DNA from: a virus
DNA: 42,036 nucleotides
Reading direction: 5' to 3' (one strand)
Virus record (IMG/VR): IMGVR_UViG_3300036886_000515
Coordinates: 1-42,036 of that record
A program made the position numbers and the translations under genes. This document shows, one piece after another, positions 7,099 through 13,827 of this stretch; within the stretch, counting starts at the first letter, position 1; each line of letters begins with the position of its first letter. Below the pieces are notes generated by a model, which was given only the letters and a program-made list of their open reading frames with translations, searched no databases and had not been told where the DNA came from.

Positions 7099-8052
7099 AT
7101 GAAAATCGAGCAAGAACAGCGGCGCGAGGACCCCGTCCGCACATCGTCCGGTTTGCCTCGGAGCGTTTGGATTGTTCTAACCCTTGTCATCGCGGGATTA
7201 GCGATTCTGATATCCCTTCGCGACCGTGGGACGAAGGACACGCGGCGAACTTGGGAATCGGTCGGCTATTCCCGGGATATTTGCGACGACGGATGGAAGA
7301 CCGTAATAGATCATTCAAACGATTCTATCCAGTACTTCGACCTCACGCTCCGGCCTGGCTGTTTTTCGGGATGGGTATCGATACCGAAAACGTGGCAGGT
7401 GTGGGATGGTCAGTTCATCGGCGATAAAGCGAATACGTGGCACGCAATTTGGTATGCGAATTGGACTGGTCCGCAGGGGCCTTGGGCTGGAAACCAGCGC
7501 GGGCCAGACTTTCACAATGTGGACCACCGATTTCGCATAGAGGGGAGAGGGACGGTACGTGTCTACGTATTATCGCCAACAGGCAAGCAGCTATCAGAGA
7601 ATCCTCCCGACGCAGGGGTGAAAGACGCAGTTGATGATCCCCGTTCGGGACCGGTTGCGGTTGAAAAGGACGCGGACGTGTTCCGGTTCGGATTTTGGCC
7701 GTGCCGCCGATATGCCGCGGCCGTCGTCTGTACCGGCTTTGTCCGCAACGAATATCGTGAGGTCCCCTTCGCGAAGATGCTCCTTACAACAGCACATGAC
7801 GACCTTGGGAACGAATACATTGCGGATGAGTTTAAGATTGGTAGGTCTTCTTGTTTGGAGAGAGAAGACGGTTGCCGAAATTGGATCAGCCCGAAGGCTT
7901 CTGAAGCTGTTGAACTGAAACTCCACGGAGTTGTTGCGGAGGCAAAAGCCGTCGTGATCGCGATTCATGTGACGATGACGACCACTTCCAAGACCGAGGA
8001 CCTCTCCATTACGGTTCCGATTGCTCCACAAAAAAAGCCCCCTTCAGAGTAA
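7099..8052 (+). CDS. Membrane-anchored unknown protein, candidate lysogenic cargo (moron)
   Basis: 317 residues with a short basic cytoplasmic N-terminus, one transmembrane helix at about 21-40 (VWIVLTLVIAGLAILIS) and a large outer domain of about 275 residues. The outer domain contains several Cys (including ICDD, GCFSG, PCRR, SCLEREDGC) that could form disulfides, and aromatic-rich beta segments. No family is recognised. It has its own promoter, follows a terminator, and is separate from the phage operons, the usual layout of a cargo gene expressed from the prophage. A role in altering the host envelope (for example superinfection exclusion) is an inference from topology only. Confidence 0.7.
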   Translation: MKIEQEQRREDPVRTSSGLPRSVWIVLTLVIAGLAILISLRDRGTKDTRRTWESVGYSRDICDDGWKTVIDHSNDSIQYFDLTLRPGCFSGWVSIPKTWQVWDGQFIGDKANTWHAIWYANWTGPQGPWAGNQRGPDFHNVDHRFRIEGRGTVRVYVLSPTGKQLSENPPDAGVKDAVDDPRSGPVAVEKDADVFRFGFWPCRRYAAAVVCTGFVRNEYREVPFAKMLLTTAHDDLGNEYIADEFKIGRSSCLEREDGCRNWISPKASEAVELKLHGVVAEAKAVVIAIHVTMTTTSKTEDLSITVPIAPQKKPPSE

Positions 8053-8058
8053 GGGGGC
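8029..8058 (-). terminator. Rho-independent terminator of the leftward primase gene
   Basis: GCCCCCTT (8037-8044) pairs with AAGGGGGC (8051-8058). The A run at 8029-8036 is a U tract on the minus strand, so it ends leftward transcription. It overlaps the last codons of the convergent gene at 7099-8052. Confidence 0.85.
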
Positions 8059-8075
8059 AAGAAGACCGGGGCGCA

Positions 8076-8999
8076 TTATTCGACAAGGTGCGCTTTCAAG
8101 ACTTTATGACCGGCAGCTTTCAGCCGCTCAATGATCTTGGTTGCCTTTTCATTTCCAGTGTCGTCGTTGTCGAGCGCCACCGTAATCGCGTGAAACGGCC
8201 TCAAGCATTCCTGTTGCGCCGCTGTCATGTCGCTTCCAAGCAGGGAGGCTGCCTGAACCCCGTTCTGAGAGAACCAGAGGACGGCCCAGGGACTTTCTAC
8301 CAGCACCAGTGGCTTCGCCGCATCGCAGTGGTCAAGCCCATACAGGAAGGATTTGACGAGCCCGGACGGCATGAGCCATTTCGGTTCTTGGCCCTCTAGA
8401 GTGGCCCGGCCGATATACCCGACCAGTGCGCCATGCTGGAAAAGCGGGAACACGATGCGCCCGGCCATCGAACCCTTTCCAGGGAAGAACCCGACGCCGA
8501 ACATCGCAGCAGTTTCTTTCGTGATACCCCGCTTCTCAAGGTACTCGCAATAGGCGATGCCCTTGAGTTCAAACGCGAGGGGTTTATTGACGAGCGGAGC
8601 GGGCGAGGTAGGATTGGAAGGTACCACCACGGCACCGCTCCCATTGGGTTTCGTACCATTCGGGGCCGGTGCCATTCCGTTCTGCGGGAACCATTCCAGC
8701 AGTTTCTTTGCCGCATCGAGCGCGGTGTGTGTGCCTTCCATGAGCATCACCAGGTCCAGTACGTCGCCGCCCTTCTTTCCCGAGCCCTTCACGCACGAAT
8801 CGGACTTGCAGCACCACAGGTTCAGTTGCGTGTTGATGCTGAAAGACCCTTTTGATTCCTTTGAAGTGTGGGAGGAAAGGGGACAGTCGCAACGCAGATA
8901 AATGGTGTTCACCTTTCTCGTCGGGACGCCGTAGCGTTGGAGCACGGAGTCAATCGGGATGTCGTGTTTCAGGGTTTTGAAGTCGATCCTAGGGTCCAT
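8076..8999 (-). CDS. DnaG-like primase: CHC2 zinc finger plus Toprim domain
   Basis: 307-residue compact primase that would make RNA primers for phage replication. The N-terminal zinc finger uses C39, H44, C64 and C69 (CPLSSH, then CKSDSC), followed by a Pro/Gly-rich linker (about 105-135). The Toprim core has the catalytic E235 (LVLVESPW) and the DND pair D277/D279 (VALDNDDTG). It is about half the length of bacterial DnaG and lacks a helicase-binding C-terminal domain or fused helicase, and no helicase was recognised elsewhere in the window. A strong SD (AAGGAGG, 6 bases) precedes the ATG, in contrast to the early and structural genes. It is transcribed leftward, opposite to the main phage operons. 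Confidence 0.88.
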   Translation of the reverse strand: MDPRIDFKTLKHDIPIDSVLQRYGVPTRKVNTIYLRCDCPLSSHTSKESKGSFSINTQLNLWCCKSDSCVKGSGKKGGDVLDLVMLMEGTHTALDAAKKLLEWFPQNGMAPAPNGTKPNGSGAVVVPSNPTSPAPLVNKPLAFELKGIAYCEYLEKRGITKETAAMFGVGFFPGKGSMAGRIVFPLFQHGALVGYIGRATLEGQEPKWLMPSGLVKSFLYGLDHCDAAKPLVLVESPWAVLWFSQNGVQAASLLGSDMTAAQQECLRPFHAITVALDNDDTGNEKATKIIERLKAAGHKVLKAHLVE

Positions 9000-9129
9000 A
9001 CTTCCTCCTTCCGGAACCTGTTTTCAGCATAGGAACGTCAGGTCGTCGTGAACAGGCAAAGAACAAGCGGGGAAATTGCAGGATGAGCAGGAATGAGGAC
9101 GGGAACGGTTTTGCGCCGTCCCCGTCGAT

Positions 9130-9336
9130 TCAGCCTTGCGGTTGTTCTTCGTTCTCGTTTTCCACGAGGACGAGTTTCGTGTGTGATTGGAAGACGACGG
9201 GCAAGCCGGCATTCACCTCGACTCCGATGGAACCGTTATCGTTCTTCCATGCGGCGCCGACGCGATGCCAAACCTTTTTGCCCTTCCCGTTGTCCTCGAC
9301 GAACATCAAGCGATAGTCCGGTTTTCTTCCTGGCAT
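9130..9336 (-). CDS. Small unknown protein upstream of the primase
   Basis: 68 residues starting MPGRKPDYRLMFVED, with an aromatic and Gly-rich beta pattern (VWHRVGAAWKNDNGSIGVEV) that resembles the DUF736-like group of small phage and plasmid proteins; the match is by eye. ATG 9336 is preferred over an in-frame TTG at 9354; AAAGGGG lies about 9 bases before it. It precedes the primase on the same strand with a gap of about 130 bases in which no gene was seen, so both probably share a leftward transcript starting in the divergent promoter region at 9360-9500. Confidence 0.65.
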   Translation of the reverse strand: MPGRKPDYRLMFVEDNGKGKKVWHRVGAAWKNDNGSIGVEVNAGLPVVFQSHTKLVLVENENEEQPQG

Positions 9337-9470
9337 ATGAGCTGCCCCTTTCAAGTCAGCTATCTTTAGAATAGGAAATGTGAGCTAACACGCAAGGGGC
9401 TTGACAGGTGATTGTGCGTAGTGATGTAGCGGTATAGATAAAGTGGGCTATATAGAGCGGTTGGCCGGAC

Positions 9471-9498
9471 TGGACAGAAGCTTACAGTAAGCTATCAT
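9471..9498 (+). promoter_or_regulatory. Early rightward promoter with an operator-like palindrome in the spacer
   Basis: TGGACA (9471-9476) and TATCAT (9493-9498) are each one base from consensus and are separated by 16 bases. The palindrome CTTACaGTAAG (9481-9491) fills the spacer, where a bound repressor would block polymerase. The ATG at 9505 follows the -10 box by 6 bases, so the first gene would be read from a leaderless mRNA. A separate TTGACA at 9401-9406 has no good -10 partner. Confidence 0.65.
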
Positions 9499-9504
9499 TA
9501 TGGT

Positions 9505-9618
9505 ATGACGATTGACCGAAAGAAACTCTGTAAGAAATGCCGCGCGGCAATCAAACGGGCGGACGCAGAGTACATGCGGAAATATCGCCAGAATAAAAAG
9601 GTCGAAACCAAAACATAA
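9505..9618 (+). CDS. 37-residue basic protein with CxxC, first gene of early operon
   Basis: 37 codons; Lys/Arg-rich, with one CKKC pair that could bind zinc or be redox active. Its last codons (KVETKT) are encoded by the AAAGGTCGAAACC leader of the next gene, so the regulatory motif and the end of this gene share DNA. The position of the ATG immediately after a strong -10 box supports expression from a leaderless message. Function unknown. Confidence 0.5.
   Translation: MTIDRKKLCKKCRAAIKRADAEYMRKYRQNKKVETKT
9597..9606 (+). promoter_or_regulatory. AAAGGTCGAA leader motif, copy 2
   Basis: Exact copy, 29 bases before the ATG at 9626 and inside the last codons of the gene at 9505. Confidence 0.55.
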
Positions 9619-9625
9619 CTAGTAC

Positions 9626-9802
9626 ATGAAGAATTACTTTGTGCAGATCACCGTTGATGACCCGTATCCGAAGAAGTTTGAGATCACGGGAACGGCGGCG
9701 AGCGCAGAGGTTGCGGTAAAGCGTGCGCTTCAGAAGTTCCGCAAGGAGTTTTGGGCGCGGCGTCCTCTCACCGAGTTCCGAGTGTACGTTAAGAAGATAT
9801 AG
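9626..9802 (+). CDS. 58-residue unknown phage protein
   Basis: Reads MKNYFVQITVDDPYPKKF and continues with an amphipathic helix (AEVAVKRALQKFRKEF) and a final strand. This beta-alpha-beta shape resembles the small protein at 6838, whose leader has the same motif, so the two may be distant paralogues. There is no SD. The stop TAG is followed 2 bases later by the ATG of the next gene, a coupling pattern repeated in this phage. Confidence 0.6.
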   Translation: MKNYFVQITVDDPYPKKFEITGTAASAEVAVKRALQKFRKEFWARRPLTEFRVYVKKI

Positions 9803-9804
9803 CA

Positions 9805-9951
9805 ATGCTTAACGAACACCTTCTCTGGACCCGCATTATTCAGAACGACGGCCGGCTTCAAAAGGAACCGACGTTCCTCGGAGCCAGCCTCCTCTTCGTA
9901 GCAATCTGCGCCGGATTCTATGCGCTCATCTTCCTCGGCGCCGCACTCTAG
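9805..9951 (+). CDS. 48-residue single-pass membrane protein
   Basis: The first 23 residues are polar and the last 25 form one membrane helix (ASLLFVAICAGFYALIFLGA). Such tiny membrane proteins in early phage operons can act on host membrane processes, but nothing here identifies a target. Start by TAG-CA-ATG coupling to the preceding gene. It ends CTC TAG, as do four other genes in this element. Confidence 0.55.
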   Translation: MLNEHLLWTRIIQNDGRLQKEPTFLGASLLFVAICAGFYALIFLGAAL

Positions 9952-9961
9952 AAACGGTTGC

Positions 9962-10040
9962 ATTCGGGAGGGAAAAGGGTACATGACCCAGCGAGTCTAT
10001 CGGCAACGGTTTGAACTCGCACCCTCCCGAATTATTCGGG
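9962..10040 (+). ncRNA. Candidate structured regulatory RNA with alternative folds
   Basis: An 11-bp stem ATTCGGGAGGG/CCCTCCCGAAT (9962-9972, 10022-10032) encloses two hairpins, GGGT-ACATG-ACCC (9977-9989) and GCGAGT/ACTCGC with an 18-base loop (9991-10020). The 3' strand of the long stem is also the 5' strand of a second hairpin, CCCGAA-TTA-TTCGGG (10026-10040), so the two cannot form together. It lies 23 bases before the nuclease gene at 10064. This is riboswitch- or attenuator-like geometry, drawn by eye. Confidence 0.5.
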
Positions 10041-10051
10041 AAACAAATTAA
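9983..10051 (+). CDS. Possible 22-codon upstream ORF (leader peptide)
   Basis: ATG 9983 sits in a hairpin loop of the structured region and reads 22 codons to TAA at 10051, ending 12 bases before the nuclease start. GGGAGGG and AAGGG lie just upstream. Translation through it would melt the long stem and free the alternative hairpin, so it could be a leader peptide controlling the nuclease gene. Arg is frequent (5 of 22). Low confidence as a coding gene. Confidence 0.25.
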   Translation: MTQRVYRQRFELAPSRIIRETN

Positions 10052-10063
10052 CCAAACTTCAAC

Positions 10064-10900
10064 ATGAAATCAGCAGTAATCGGCCAGTTTCTCAAAGACC
10101 CTTCAGTAGTATTCGACAAGGAAAAGCACACCTACAAGACGGCCGGCGGCGAGCTTTACACCGGCTGCACGACGATCGCCGGGGCGTGGGATAAAAGTTA
10201 TTTCCTCGGCCCCTGGCACGCGAAGGAGATGGCCCTCGCCATTCTCTCCCGTCCGTTCGACGAAGTAGCCAAGCTCACCCCACCGGAGTTCGAGAAGTTC
10301 ATCACGAATGCAAAGGGTGCGGCCAAGCGCAAGAGTGAGGCGGCGGCGAACACGGGCACGCTCGCTCACGATTGGATAGCGAGTTTCATCTCTTCCCGGA
10401 TTGACCCCAACCTCGACCTCATCCCCACGCCGGATGATGACGAGGCAAACAACGCCATCGAGGCGTTCGTCACGTGGCAACCGACAGAAAGAATCACATG
10501 GCTCGCAAGCGAGGAGCTTGTGTGCTCCGATGAATACCGAATCGCAGGCACGCTTGATGCGATTGCCTCATTCGACGGCATCCCGTTCATCGTGGACTTC
10601 AAGACGAGCGGCCAGCTCTCTCCGAGCTACCTGCTCCAGTGCGCGGGCTACGACATCATGCTCCGCGAGATGGGCTTCGCGGTCGCAGGCTACAAGATTA
10701 TCCGCATCCCGAAGGACGGCACCGCGGCCGAAACTCTCACCATCACCGACGCAAAGGACATGCAGTTCTTCCGCGAAACATTCCTCAAGCAGAGAGAAGC
10801 GCATCGCTTTTACGTGTACACGACCTCGAAGTTCACTGATATGGCGACCGGCAAGATGAGAGTCGATTTGCCGGAGTTAAAGGTCGAAGAAACAAATTAA
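10064..10900 (+). CDS. PD-(D/E)XK exonuclease of the RecB/Cas4-like family
   Basis: 278 residues with the full RecB-family nuclease signature: H102 (GTLAHDW), D165 (AGTLDAI), D178 and K180 (FIVDFKTS) and the Q192-x3-Y196 motif (QCAGY). Such enzymes resect double-stranded DNA ends during phage recombination or replication. The following 157-residue protein may be its single-strand DNA partner. The start lacks an SD and follows an A/C-rich leader (ACAAATTAACCAAACTTCAAC) and the structured RNA at 9962-10040. The C-terminal KVEETN is encoded by the leader motif of the next gene. Confidence 0.85.
   Translation: MKSAVIGQFLKDPSVVFDKEKHTYKTAGGELYTGCTTIAGAWDKSYFLGPWHAKEMALAILSRPFDEVAKLTPPEFEKFITNAKGAAKRKSEAAANTGTLAHDWIASFISSRIDPNLDLIPTPDDDEANNAIEAFVTWQPTERITWLASEELVCSDEYRIAGTLDAIASFDGIPFIVDFKTSGQLSPSYLLQCAGYDIMLREMGFAVAGYKIIRIPKDGTAAETLTITDAKDMQFFRETFLKQREAHRFYVYTTSKFTDMATGKMRVDLPELKVEETN
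10879..10888 (+). promoter_or_regulatory. AAAGGTCGAA leader motif, copy 3
   Basis: Exact copy within the final codons of the exonuclease gene, 35 bases before the ATG at 10914. Confidence 0.55.
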
Positions 10901-10913
10901 TCACAATAAACAC

Positions 10914-11387
10914 ATGGCAGATTACGAAAAGCAGGAGTTCATTTCGGGAAAGTGGGCCGACAAGGCCGAGCTTTATGAAAAGCGGGTGGGCAAAGCGAGG
11001 ATACTGAGCGAGACGAATCCAGAAACGAGTTCGTTCAAGAACGAGGACGGGTCGCCGCAAATACAGCACGTCTGCAAGGCTCAATTTGCTGGCTACACCG
11101 AACCGCTCAAGATTTCTTTAAACCGCGCGACCATCAATGCCCTCGTTGATGCTTTTGGCAAGAGCTCGAAGGATTGGCAGGGACAGGTTTTGGGAGTGGA
11201 GGTTGATAAGCTCCCCGGCAAGAAATTCCCTCTCTATCTCATTCCTCAAGGATATGAGCGCGTCGAGGACGAGAACGGTTATTCCGTGATCCAGAAGAAG
11301 GGCGCAAAGGCCGAACCGGCGGGGAAAACCCCGATAGACGCTGTGAACGGTAGCCTTGATACCGACCTCAGCAACATCCCCTTCTAA
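10914..11387 (+). CDS. Unknown early protein, candidate ssDNA-binding partner of the exonuclease
   Basis: 157 residues; charged N-terminus (MADYEKQEFISGKWADKAEL), then a beta-rich centre (ISLNRATINALVDAFG, GQVLGVEVDKLPGKKFPLYLIPQGYERV) and a polar tail ending SNIPF. The acidic, Phe-terminated tail is reminiscent of single-strand DNA-binding proteins, whose C-terminal ...PF tip recruits partners. With the nuclease immediately upstream this suggests an exonuclease plus SSB-like pair. No family was recognised with certainty, so the function is an inference from tail and context. Confidence 0.65.
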   Translation: MADYEKQEFISGKWADKAELYEKRVGKARILSETNPETSSFKNEDGSPQIQHVCKAQFAGYTEPLKISLNRATINALVDAFGKSSKDWQGQVLGVEVDKLPGKKFPLYLIPQGYERVEDENGYSVIQKKGAKAEPAGKTPIDAVNGSLDTDLSNIPF

Positions 11388-11399
11388 AAGAAACCAACG

Positions 11400-11424
11400 A
11401 CGGGCGGGACGGCCAACCGCCCGT
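11400..11424 (+). promoter_or_regulatory. Intergenic hairpin
   Basis: ACGGGCGG (11400-11407) pairs with CCGCCCGT (11417-11424), 13 bases after one stop and 9 bases before the ATG at 11434. No T run follows, so it is more likely an RNA-processing or stability element than a terminator. Confidence 0.5.
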
Positions 11425-11433
11425 AAAGCCCAA

Positions 11434-12045
11434 ATGAAAAACACACCAATAATCAATATTTCCAAAGCAGAAGCAGAAAAGCATTACAAGGAATATCTGG
11501 AGACGGTAAAAACCCGCAAGGAAAAGTATCTGACCGATCTGAAGCAGGTTTACTACCATCTCTCGCAGGGCCACAAGGTCTTGGATATCTACGAGGTTTT
11601 CAAACAGTCGGGAGTGAATAAAGACGGCGAACCCCAACTGGCGCTTTGTCAAGCCGATGAAAGGCAGTGCGGTTTCAGAAAGCAGATATTAGGCTCAGGA
11701 AGATTCTATGGGCTTAAGGATGGTATGTGGAAAAAGAGCGCTATTTCCTTGCCCTCTAGCACCTTTGGAGAGTGGAAAACGGAGAAGGGAAAGGATGAAT
11801 GGAACAAGGATGATGACGTGATTGTTCGGCGCGAAATAAAGACGACAGTCCCGATTGTCCCAGCTCATCTGCTGCCCGAAGGAAGATTGGACAATTACTA
11901 CATTCTCTGGGAGGTTTCCGGTTGGGAAGAGGTCCCACAGTACGCCGACCCGTTTCTCCTGAAGCGCATTAACGATAACGCTTTCATTATCCTCGCAGAA
12001 TGGGATTTGACCGAGGTCGAACAAGCGGTGATTCGCGGCCTCTAG
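11434..12045 (+). CDS. Unknown early protein
   Basis: 203 residues, not recognised. The N-terminal 50 residues are a Lys/Glu-rich helix likely to be a coiled coil (AEAEKHYKEYLETVKTRKEKYL). The C-terminal half ends in a compact domain with LTEVEQAVIRGL. Start ATG 11434 is chosen over an in-frame upstream start at 11356, which lies within the preceding gene and across the hairpin. It ends CTC TAG, six bases before the next ATG. Confidence 0.65.
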   Translation: MKNTPIINISKAEAEKHYKEYLETVKTRKEKYLTDLKQVYYHLSQGHKVLDIYEVFKQSGVNKDGEPQLALCQADERQCGFRKQILGSGRFYGLKDGMWKKSAISLPSSTFGEWKTEKGKDEWNKDDDVIVRREIKTTVPIVPAHLLPEGRLDNYYILWEVSGWEEVPQYADPFLLKRINDNAFIILAEWDLTEVEQAVIRGL

Positions 12046-12051
12046 TTCACC

Positions 12052-12498
12052 ATGACCGAACGCTGTCCCCATTGCGGCGCCGGCATGAAGCAGTTCTGGC
12101 ACACGCTGAACCCCGGCCTCGTATCAGTCCTCGTGAAGTGCATCCAGTTCGTTCACGAGCACAATAAGAACGAGTTCCACCTCCAGCGCGACCTCCATTT
12201 GAGCGTGAATGAATTTTGTAATCTGACCAAGCTAAGATTTCACGCCTTGGTTGCGAAAGTGGACGGAAAGCCGGGATTTTGGCTGATAACTTCCCGTGGC
12301 GGCCAATTCCTTCGGGGAGAAATATCCATTCCAACAAGGGTAAAGACGTTCCGCAATAGGGTGATAGACCACGCGCCGGAGCTGATTCATATCGACCGGC
12401 TCAAAGGACGGATACCGGAGTTTGAGCGGGAATATGCCTATGAGTACCAGCGCCCGATCGAAAAGGGCAAAACCCAAAAACTATTTGTAGTCGCATGA
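12052..12498 (+). CDS. Unknown protein with N-terminal CPHC and a helix-turn-helix-like core
   Basis: 148 residues. The N-terminus carries CPHCG, one half of a zinc ribbon, without an obvious second CxxC. The centre (FHLQRDLHLSVNEFCNLTKLRF) looks like a winged helix that could bind DNA, followed by a strand pair (GFWLITSRGGQFLRG). Proteins of this type are common in phage early regions as regulators or replication accessories. Overlaps the next start by ATGA. Confidence 0.6.
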   Translation: MTERCPHCGAGMKQFWHTLNPGLVSVLVKCIQFVHEHNKNEFHLQRDLHLSVNEFCNLTKLRFHALVAKVDGKPGFWLITSRGGQFLRGEISIPTRVKTFRNRVIDHAPELIHIDRLKGRIPEFEREYAYEYQRPIEKGKTQKLFVVA

Positions 12499-12839
12499 AA
12501 AATCCATTTAAGCAGTTGCGAGACCTTGAACTGGAGATGAAGGGTCTTACACTTCAACACGAGATGTTGCACCAGGGTACGTTCGGAAAGAACAGTTTAC
12601 AGAGTCAGGTATCGAATCTTGAGCAAGGTATGAACCTAAATGGCTCTGACCATCCCTATCCTCTGATTCGTATTTTGGGAGCAATTATTGAATATCTCAA
12701 CGTGGATATTGATAGGGGTTTTGAACCCGACCTGAATATGTTGCCACCAGACCGAGCGATGCGACCGTATCTCCGTTTAATCCCAAGACTTCCGCGCCGT
12801 CCGAGCGGAAAGAAACAAACCCACGCGAAAAAAGCATGA
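12495..12839 (+). CDS. Unknown early protein
   Basis: 114 residues, no family recognised. The N-terminus is a probable coiled-coil helix (FKQLRDLELEMKGLTLQHEML) and the C-terminus is a basic Pro/Arg/Lys-rich tail (RLPRRPSGKKQTHAKKA) that would bind nucleic acid non-specifically. Starts and ends in ATGA overlaps, so it depends on translation of its neighbours. Confidence 0.6.
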   Translation: MKNPFKQLRDLELEMKGLTLQHEMLHQGTFGKNSLQSQVSNLEQGMNLNGSDHPYPLIRILGAIIEYLNVDIDRGFEPDLNMLPPDRAMRPYLRLIPRLPRRPSGKKQTHAKKA

Positions 12840-13120
12840 AAGAGGTGAATGAAAACGAGAAGAAGGTTTTGAAAGCTCTCGCCGAGAGCTATTACGACAA
12901 CGACGAATTTGGCTTCTGGGGGTTCGATGGCCTCGCAAAGGAAACGTGCCTTGACCGGAAACAAGTGCGTCGAGCGTGCCGATCGTTACGCCGAAAGGGC
13001 CTCGCCCAATTCGAAAAAGGATTGTGGACGGAAGATGGCGAACCCGCCGGAGCTGGATATGGCGCGACCAAAGAAGGTGCGGAGCTCGCACGAACCGAAC
13101 AAGAACCTCTCATCGCATGA
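12836..13120 (+). CDS. Small winged-helix DNA-binding protein
   Basis: 94 residues. Residues 5-60 form a winged helix (NEKKVLKALAESYY, then GLAKETCLDRKQVRRACRSLRRKGL and FEKGLW), the standard recognition-helix-plus-wing pattern of small phage regulators. It may control early-to-late gene expression; no target site is assigned. Coupled by ATGA to both neighbours and lacks an SD. Confidence 0.65.
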   Translation: MKEVNENEKKVLKALAESYYDNDEFGFWGFDGLAKETCLDRKQVRRACRSLRRKGLAQFEKGLWTEDGEPAGAGYGATKEGAELARTEQEPLIA

Positions 13121-13425
13121 AGGAGTCCGATATCCAAAAACAAATCCTCGACCTGCTCAAGCTCAAGCGCTACGTTGTCTTCAAGCATCGGAACGTCGGC
13201 ATTATGAAGCCGAACGGCAGCTATATTCCCCTCGCGTTCGGCGAGAAGGGCATCAGCGACATCATCGGATGCTCGCCGGAGGGCGTTTTTACCGCGATCG
13301 AGGTGAAGCAGCCGGGCAAGAAGCCAAGCCCGGACCAGGTCGAGTTCATCAAAAACGTCATCCGCAACAAAGGCGTCGCGTTCGTCGCAACTTCGCTGGA
13401 CGACGTGCTGGGGCAACTGCAATGA
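13117..13425 (+). CDS. VRR-NUC domain nuclease
   Basis: 102 residues forming a stand-alone VRR-NUC (virus-type replication-repair nuclease) domain of the PD-(D/E)XK superfamily. The catalytic pattern is visible: GISD48 I, E62-V-K64 (IEVKQPGKKPS) and Q74. These enzymes cut branched DNA such as Holliday or flap structures and can serve phage recombination or resolve DNA before packaging, which fits a place just before the terminase genes. ATG 13117 (ATGA overlap) is preferred to an upstream in-frame start at 12976 inside the previous gene. Confidence 0.88.
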   Translation: MKESDIQKQILDLLKLKRYVVFKHRNVGIMKPNGSYIPLAFGEKGISDIIGCSPEGVFTAIEVKQPGKKPSPDQVEFIKNVIRNKGVAFVATSLDDVLGQLQ

Positions 13426-13426
13426 A

Positions 13427-13633
13427 ATGACCTCCCACCCGAAGCAACTCACGGAAGAATGCCTCCGCGGCGACCACGAGAATTGCGACGGGTACGTTCC
13501 AAGGATTGACTTCGGGCAACACGACCAGCCGTGCACCTGCCATTGCCACCCGATCTACGGGGTACGGGAAGAACAGCGAGCCCTAGACAGATTGCCCAAA
13601 CATCCTAGAATCAAAGAAAGCCTCGAAGAATAA
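13427..13633 (+). CDS. Small Cys/His-rich protein
   Basis: 68 residues with a cluster of metal-ligand residues: C17 and C24 near the start (EECLRGDHENCDGY), then CTCHCHP. The spacing fits a small zinc-binding module. Located one base after the nuclease stop, in the run of small genes leading to the terminase. Function unknown. Confidence 0.55.
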   Translation: MTSHPKQLTEECLRGDHENCDGYVPRIDFGQHDQPCTCHCHPIYGVREEQRALDRLPKHPRIKESLEE

Positions 13634-13635
13634 CT

Positions 13636-13827
13636 ATGTCCCGCAAGTACGACCGCCAATTACAAATCAACAAGAAGGTCATCGAAGTCCTCGAAGACCC
13701 GGCCACGACGCACTATCTCGCCTCGAAACTCATCCGGCGCAAGCCGAAGTATCTTCCCCGCATTATCTGGAAGGGATTGCTCTTCCTTGTGATGGCGCCG
13801 AGTACGAGAAAAGTCTCAAAGAAATGA
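13636..13827 (+). CDS. Small basic protein with a possible membrane segment
   Basis: 63 residues, strongly basic. A hydrophobic stretch (IIWKGLLFLVMAP) near the C-terminus is short for a membrane helix and may be a buried amphipathic helix. Starts 2 bases after the preceding stop and overlaps the terminase small-subunit gene by ATGA. No family recognised. Confidence 0.5.
   Translation: MSRKYDRQLQINKKVIEVLEDPATTHYLASKLIRRKPKYLPRIIWKGLLFLVMAPSTRKVSKK

Noticed and set aside
9401-9439. Promoter using TTGACA at 9401
   Set aside because: The -35 is perfect, but no acceptable -10 lies at 15-19 bases; the pair at 9471-9498 is better.
9962-10032. tRNA-like fold of about 71 bases
   Set aside because: The closing stem has 11 bp, there are only two inner arms, no T-loop consensus and no CCA; treated as a three-way-junction RNA instead.
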